NCBI GenBank assembly: GCA_946480655.1 | Contig: CAMLKN010000025.1 | Span: 1-16,198 of the forward strand | Source: an uncultured Devosia sp. | GTDB lineage: Bacteria > Pseudomonadota > Alphaproteobacteria > Rhizobiales > Devosiaceae | Length of the DNA stretch: 16,198 nucleotides | Direction: 5' to 3' | In this document: positions 14,720 to 16,198 of the stretch, in pieces | How positions within the stretch are numbered: the first letter of the stretch is position 1 | Layout of the letters: every line of letters begins with the position of its first letter | Program-made: the position numbers and the translations under genes | The notes under the pieces: generated by a model | Database searches by the model: none | What the model saw: the letters and a program-made list of their open reading frames with translations, nothing else | Told to the model about the DNA's origin: nothing

Positions 14720-15706
14720 ATGACCGAACACGTACTTTCCATCCAGGACCTGTCGGTCACCTTCCAGCTGCATGACAGCCAGGTGCAGGCGGTGCGCGAG
14801 ATGAATTTCGACCTCAGGGCCGGCGAGACGCTGGCCGTGGTGGGGGAATCGGGCTCGGGCAAGAGCCAGGCCTTTCTGGGAATAATGGGCCTGCTGGCCA
14901 AGAACGGCAAAGCCAGCGGCAAGGCGATGATGGGGGACATCAACCTCATCGGCATGCCGCCCGGCCAGCTCGACGCCTATCGCGGCAAGGACATCGCCAT
15001 GATCTTCCAGGATCCGATGACCAGCCTCAATCCCACGCTCAAGGTCAAGACGCAGCTCAGCGAAGTGCTGGTCAAGCATCGCGGCTTCGACAAGGATGCG
15101 GCGACCAGGGCCGCGGTTGAAATGCTGGAGCGCGTCGGCATCCCCGAGCCGGTCAAGCGCGCCAATGCCTATCCGCATGAGCTTTCCGGCGGCATGCGCC
15201 AGCGCGTCATGATCGCCATGGCGCTGCTGTGCCAGCCCAAGATTCTGATCGCCGACGAGCCGACCACCGCGCTGGACGTGACCGTGCAGGCGCAGATGCT
15301 CGACCTGTTCAAGACGCTGACCGATGATTTTGGCACCTCGCTGGTGCTGATCACTCACGACCTGGGCGTGGTGGCCGGCGTCGCCGACCGCATGATGGTG
15401 ATGTATGGCGGGCGCGCGGTGGAGAAGGGGTCTGTCGATGACCTGTTCTACGATCCGCGACACCCCTATACGCTGGGCCTGCTGCATTCGACGCCGCATA
15501 TCGCCCATCGTGCCGCGCGGCTCGACCCGATCCAGGGCCTGCCGCCAAGCCTTGAACACCTGCCCAAGGGCTGCTCGTTCAATCCCCGCTGCGCCTTTGC
15601 CTTCGACCGGTGCCTGGCGGAACGGCCGCCGCTCGCCGATACCGGCAATGGCCGCGAGAAAGCCTGCTTCTACGAAGGCCCGATGGCCTATGGAAAGGTC
15701 GCCTGA
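14720..15706 (+). CDS. oppD: Oligopeptide ABC transporter ATP-binding protein
   Basis: 328-residue ATPase that powers uptake as a heterodimer with OppF. Walker A is GESGSGKS with K48, the Q-loop is IFQDPMTSLNP, the ABC signature is LSGGM (155-159), Walker B is ILIADEP with E180, and the switch histidine is H213 in ITHDLGV. The oligo_HPY C-terminal region follows, with PYTLGLLHSTP (249-259). It then shows cysteines C285, C291, C298 and C316, the pattern C-x5-C-x6-C-x17-C, which in related transporters has been reported to bind a [4Fe-4S] cluster. Its stop overlaps the oppF start by one base. A dipeptide DppD assignment is the alternative, since the families are alike. Confidence 0.93.
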   Translation: MTEHVLSIQDLSVTFQLHDSQVQAVREMNFDLRAGETLAVVGESGSGKSQAFLGIMGLLAKNGKASGKAMMGDINLIGMPPGQLDAYRGKDIAMIFQDPMTSLNPTLKVKTQLSEVLVKHRGFDKDAATRAAVEMLERVGIPEPVKRANAYPHELSGGMRQRVMIAMALLCQPKILIADEPTTALDVTVQAQMLDLFKTLTDDFGTSLVLITHDLGVVAGVADRMMVMYGGRAVEKGSVDDLFYDPRHPYTLGLLHSTPHIAHRAARLDPIQGLPPSLEHLPKGCSFNPRCAFAFDRCLAERPPLADTGNGREKACFYEGPMAYGKVA

Positions 15707-16198
15707 TGGACCAGACCCCGATCAACCTGCTCGAGATCAAGGATCTCAAGAAGACCTTTTCCATCACCGGAGGACTGTTCAGCCGGGCGCTGACGCTGAC
15801 GGCGCTGGAGAACATCAATTTCAGCATCCGTCAGGGCGAGACGCTGGGCATTGTGGGGGAAAGCGGTTGCGGCAAGTCCACGCTCGGCCGCTGCATCCTG
15901 CAGCTGATTAGCCCCGATGAGGGCCAGGTACTCTGGCTGGGCCAGGACCTGACGCGCCTGCCGGCCGAGGAAATGCGCCGGCGCCGGGCCGACCTGCAGA
16001 TCATTTTCCAGGACCCGCTGGCCTCGCTCAACCCCCGCATGACCGTGGGCGAGATCATCTCCGATCCGCTGCGCACGCTGCGGCCGGAAATGAGCAAGGA
16101 AGAGCGCCGCGCCCGGGTGCTCAGGACCATGGAGGCCGTGGGCCTGCTGCCCGAGATGATCAACCGCTATCCGCACGAATTTTCGGGCGGGCAGGCGC
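15706..16198 (+). CDS. oppF: Oligopeptide ABC transporter ATP-binding protein, 5' part only
   Basis: The first 164 codons of the second ATPase; the gene runs off the window end inside its ABC signature (FSGGQA). Walker A is GESGCGKST with K57, and the Q-loop is IIFQDPLASLNPRM (about 99-112). The N-terminal LFSRALTLTALENINFSI is typical of OppF/DppF. The start ATG 15706 shares one base with the oppD stop (TGATG). The Walker B, switch and C-terminal oligo_HPY regions lie beyond the window. Nothing looks disrupted in the visible part. Confidence 0.92.
   Translation, partial: MDQTPINLLEIKDLKKTFSITGGLFSRALTLTALENINFSIRQGETLGIVGESGCGKSTLGRCILQLISPDEGQVLWLGQDLTRLPAEEMRRRRADLQIIFQDPLASLNPRMTVGEIISDPLRTLRPEMSKEERRARVLRTMEAVGLLPEMINRYPHEFSGGQA

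Noticed and set aside
1..16198. CRISPR array, tRNA, rRNA, insertion sequence, prophage or toxin-antitoxin pair
   Set aside because: I looked for regularly spaced repeats, tRNA-like folds, transposase motifs and paired small genes and saw none; the repeats present are intergenic palindromes.

Overview
The window is GC-rich and densely coded. Its gene content and dispersed palindromic repeats suggest an alphaproteobacterium of the Hyphomicrobiales, most likely Devosia or a close relative. That placement is inferred from protein family flavour (ligase-associated exonuclease plus ATP-dependent ligase, a FadE/FadJ/FadI set with a LiuR-like regulator, a peptide ABC operon) and was not tested by search. 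I saw no rRNA, tRNA, CRISPR array, insertion sequence or prophage gene.

Region 1 (1-2213, + strand) is DNA repair. It holds the last 69 codons of a ligase-associated metallo-beta-lactamase-fold exonuclease, a translationally coupled ATP-dependent DNA ligase of the 'cisplatin damage response' type, and a 103-residue protein with a UVR (UvrB/UvrC) motif. Two double-hairpin elements of similar design flank the UVR gene. The second lies in the convergent junction with the next block.

Region 2 (2295-10841) is a fatty-acid beta-oxidation locus built around a divergent promoter. Leftward runs an acyl-CoA synthetase (fadD-like) whose stop codon overlaps the GTG start of a LiuR-like MerR-family regulator. 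Rightward run a membrane-anchored acyl-CoA dehydrogenase (fadE), a bifunctional enoyl-CoA hydratase/3-hydroxyacyl-CoA dehydrogenase (fadJ type), a thiolase (fadI type) and a 52-residue single-span membrane protein. Between the two arms are two 16-bp near-palindromes, each starting with the TTGACG of an outward-facing sigma70-like promoter. The simplest reading is that the MerR-family protein represses both arms and its own operon until an acyl-CoA signal is present. An inverted pair of palindromes sits between fadE and fadJ, and a strong hairpin lies just before the fadE ribosome binding site.

Region 3 (about 10842-16198) is a five-gene oligopeptide ABC importer, oppA-oppB-oppC-oppD-oppF, with oppF cut off by the window end. 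oppA has a roughly 300-base AT-richer leader with several inverted repeats. An intrinsic terminator separates oppA from oppB, which would let the binding protein be made in excess. oppB/oppC and oppD/oppF overlap by one base.

Most of the window is ordinary core metabolism, and I did not find an exotic new system. The best leads are the symmetrical operator/promoter pair, the uncharacterised 52-residue protein coupled to the thiolase, and the repair module that lacks its usual helicase and phosphoesterase on the visible side.
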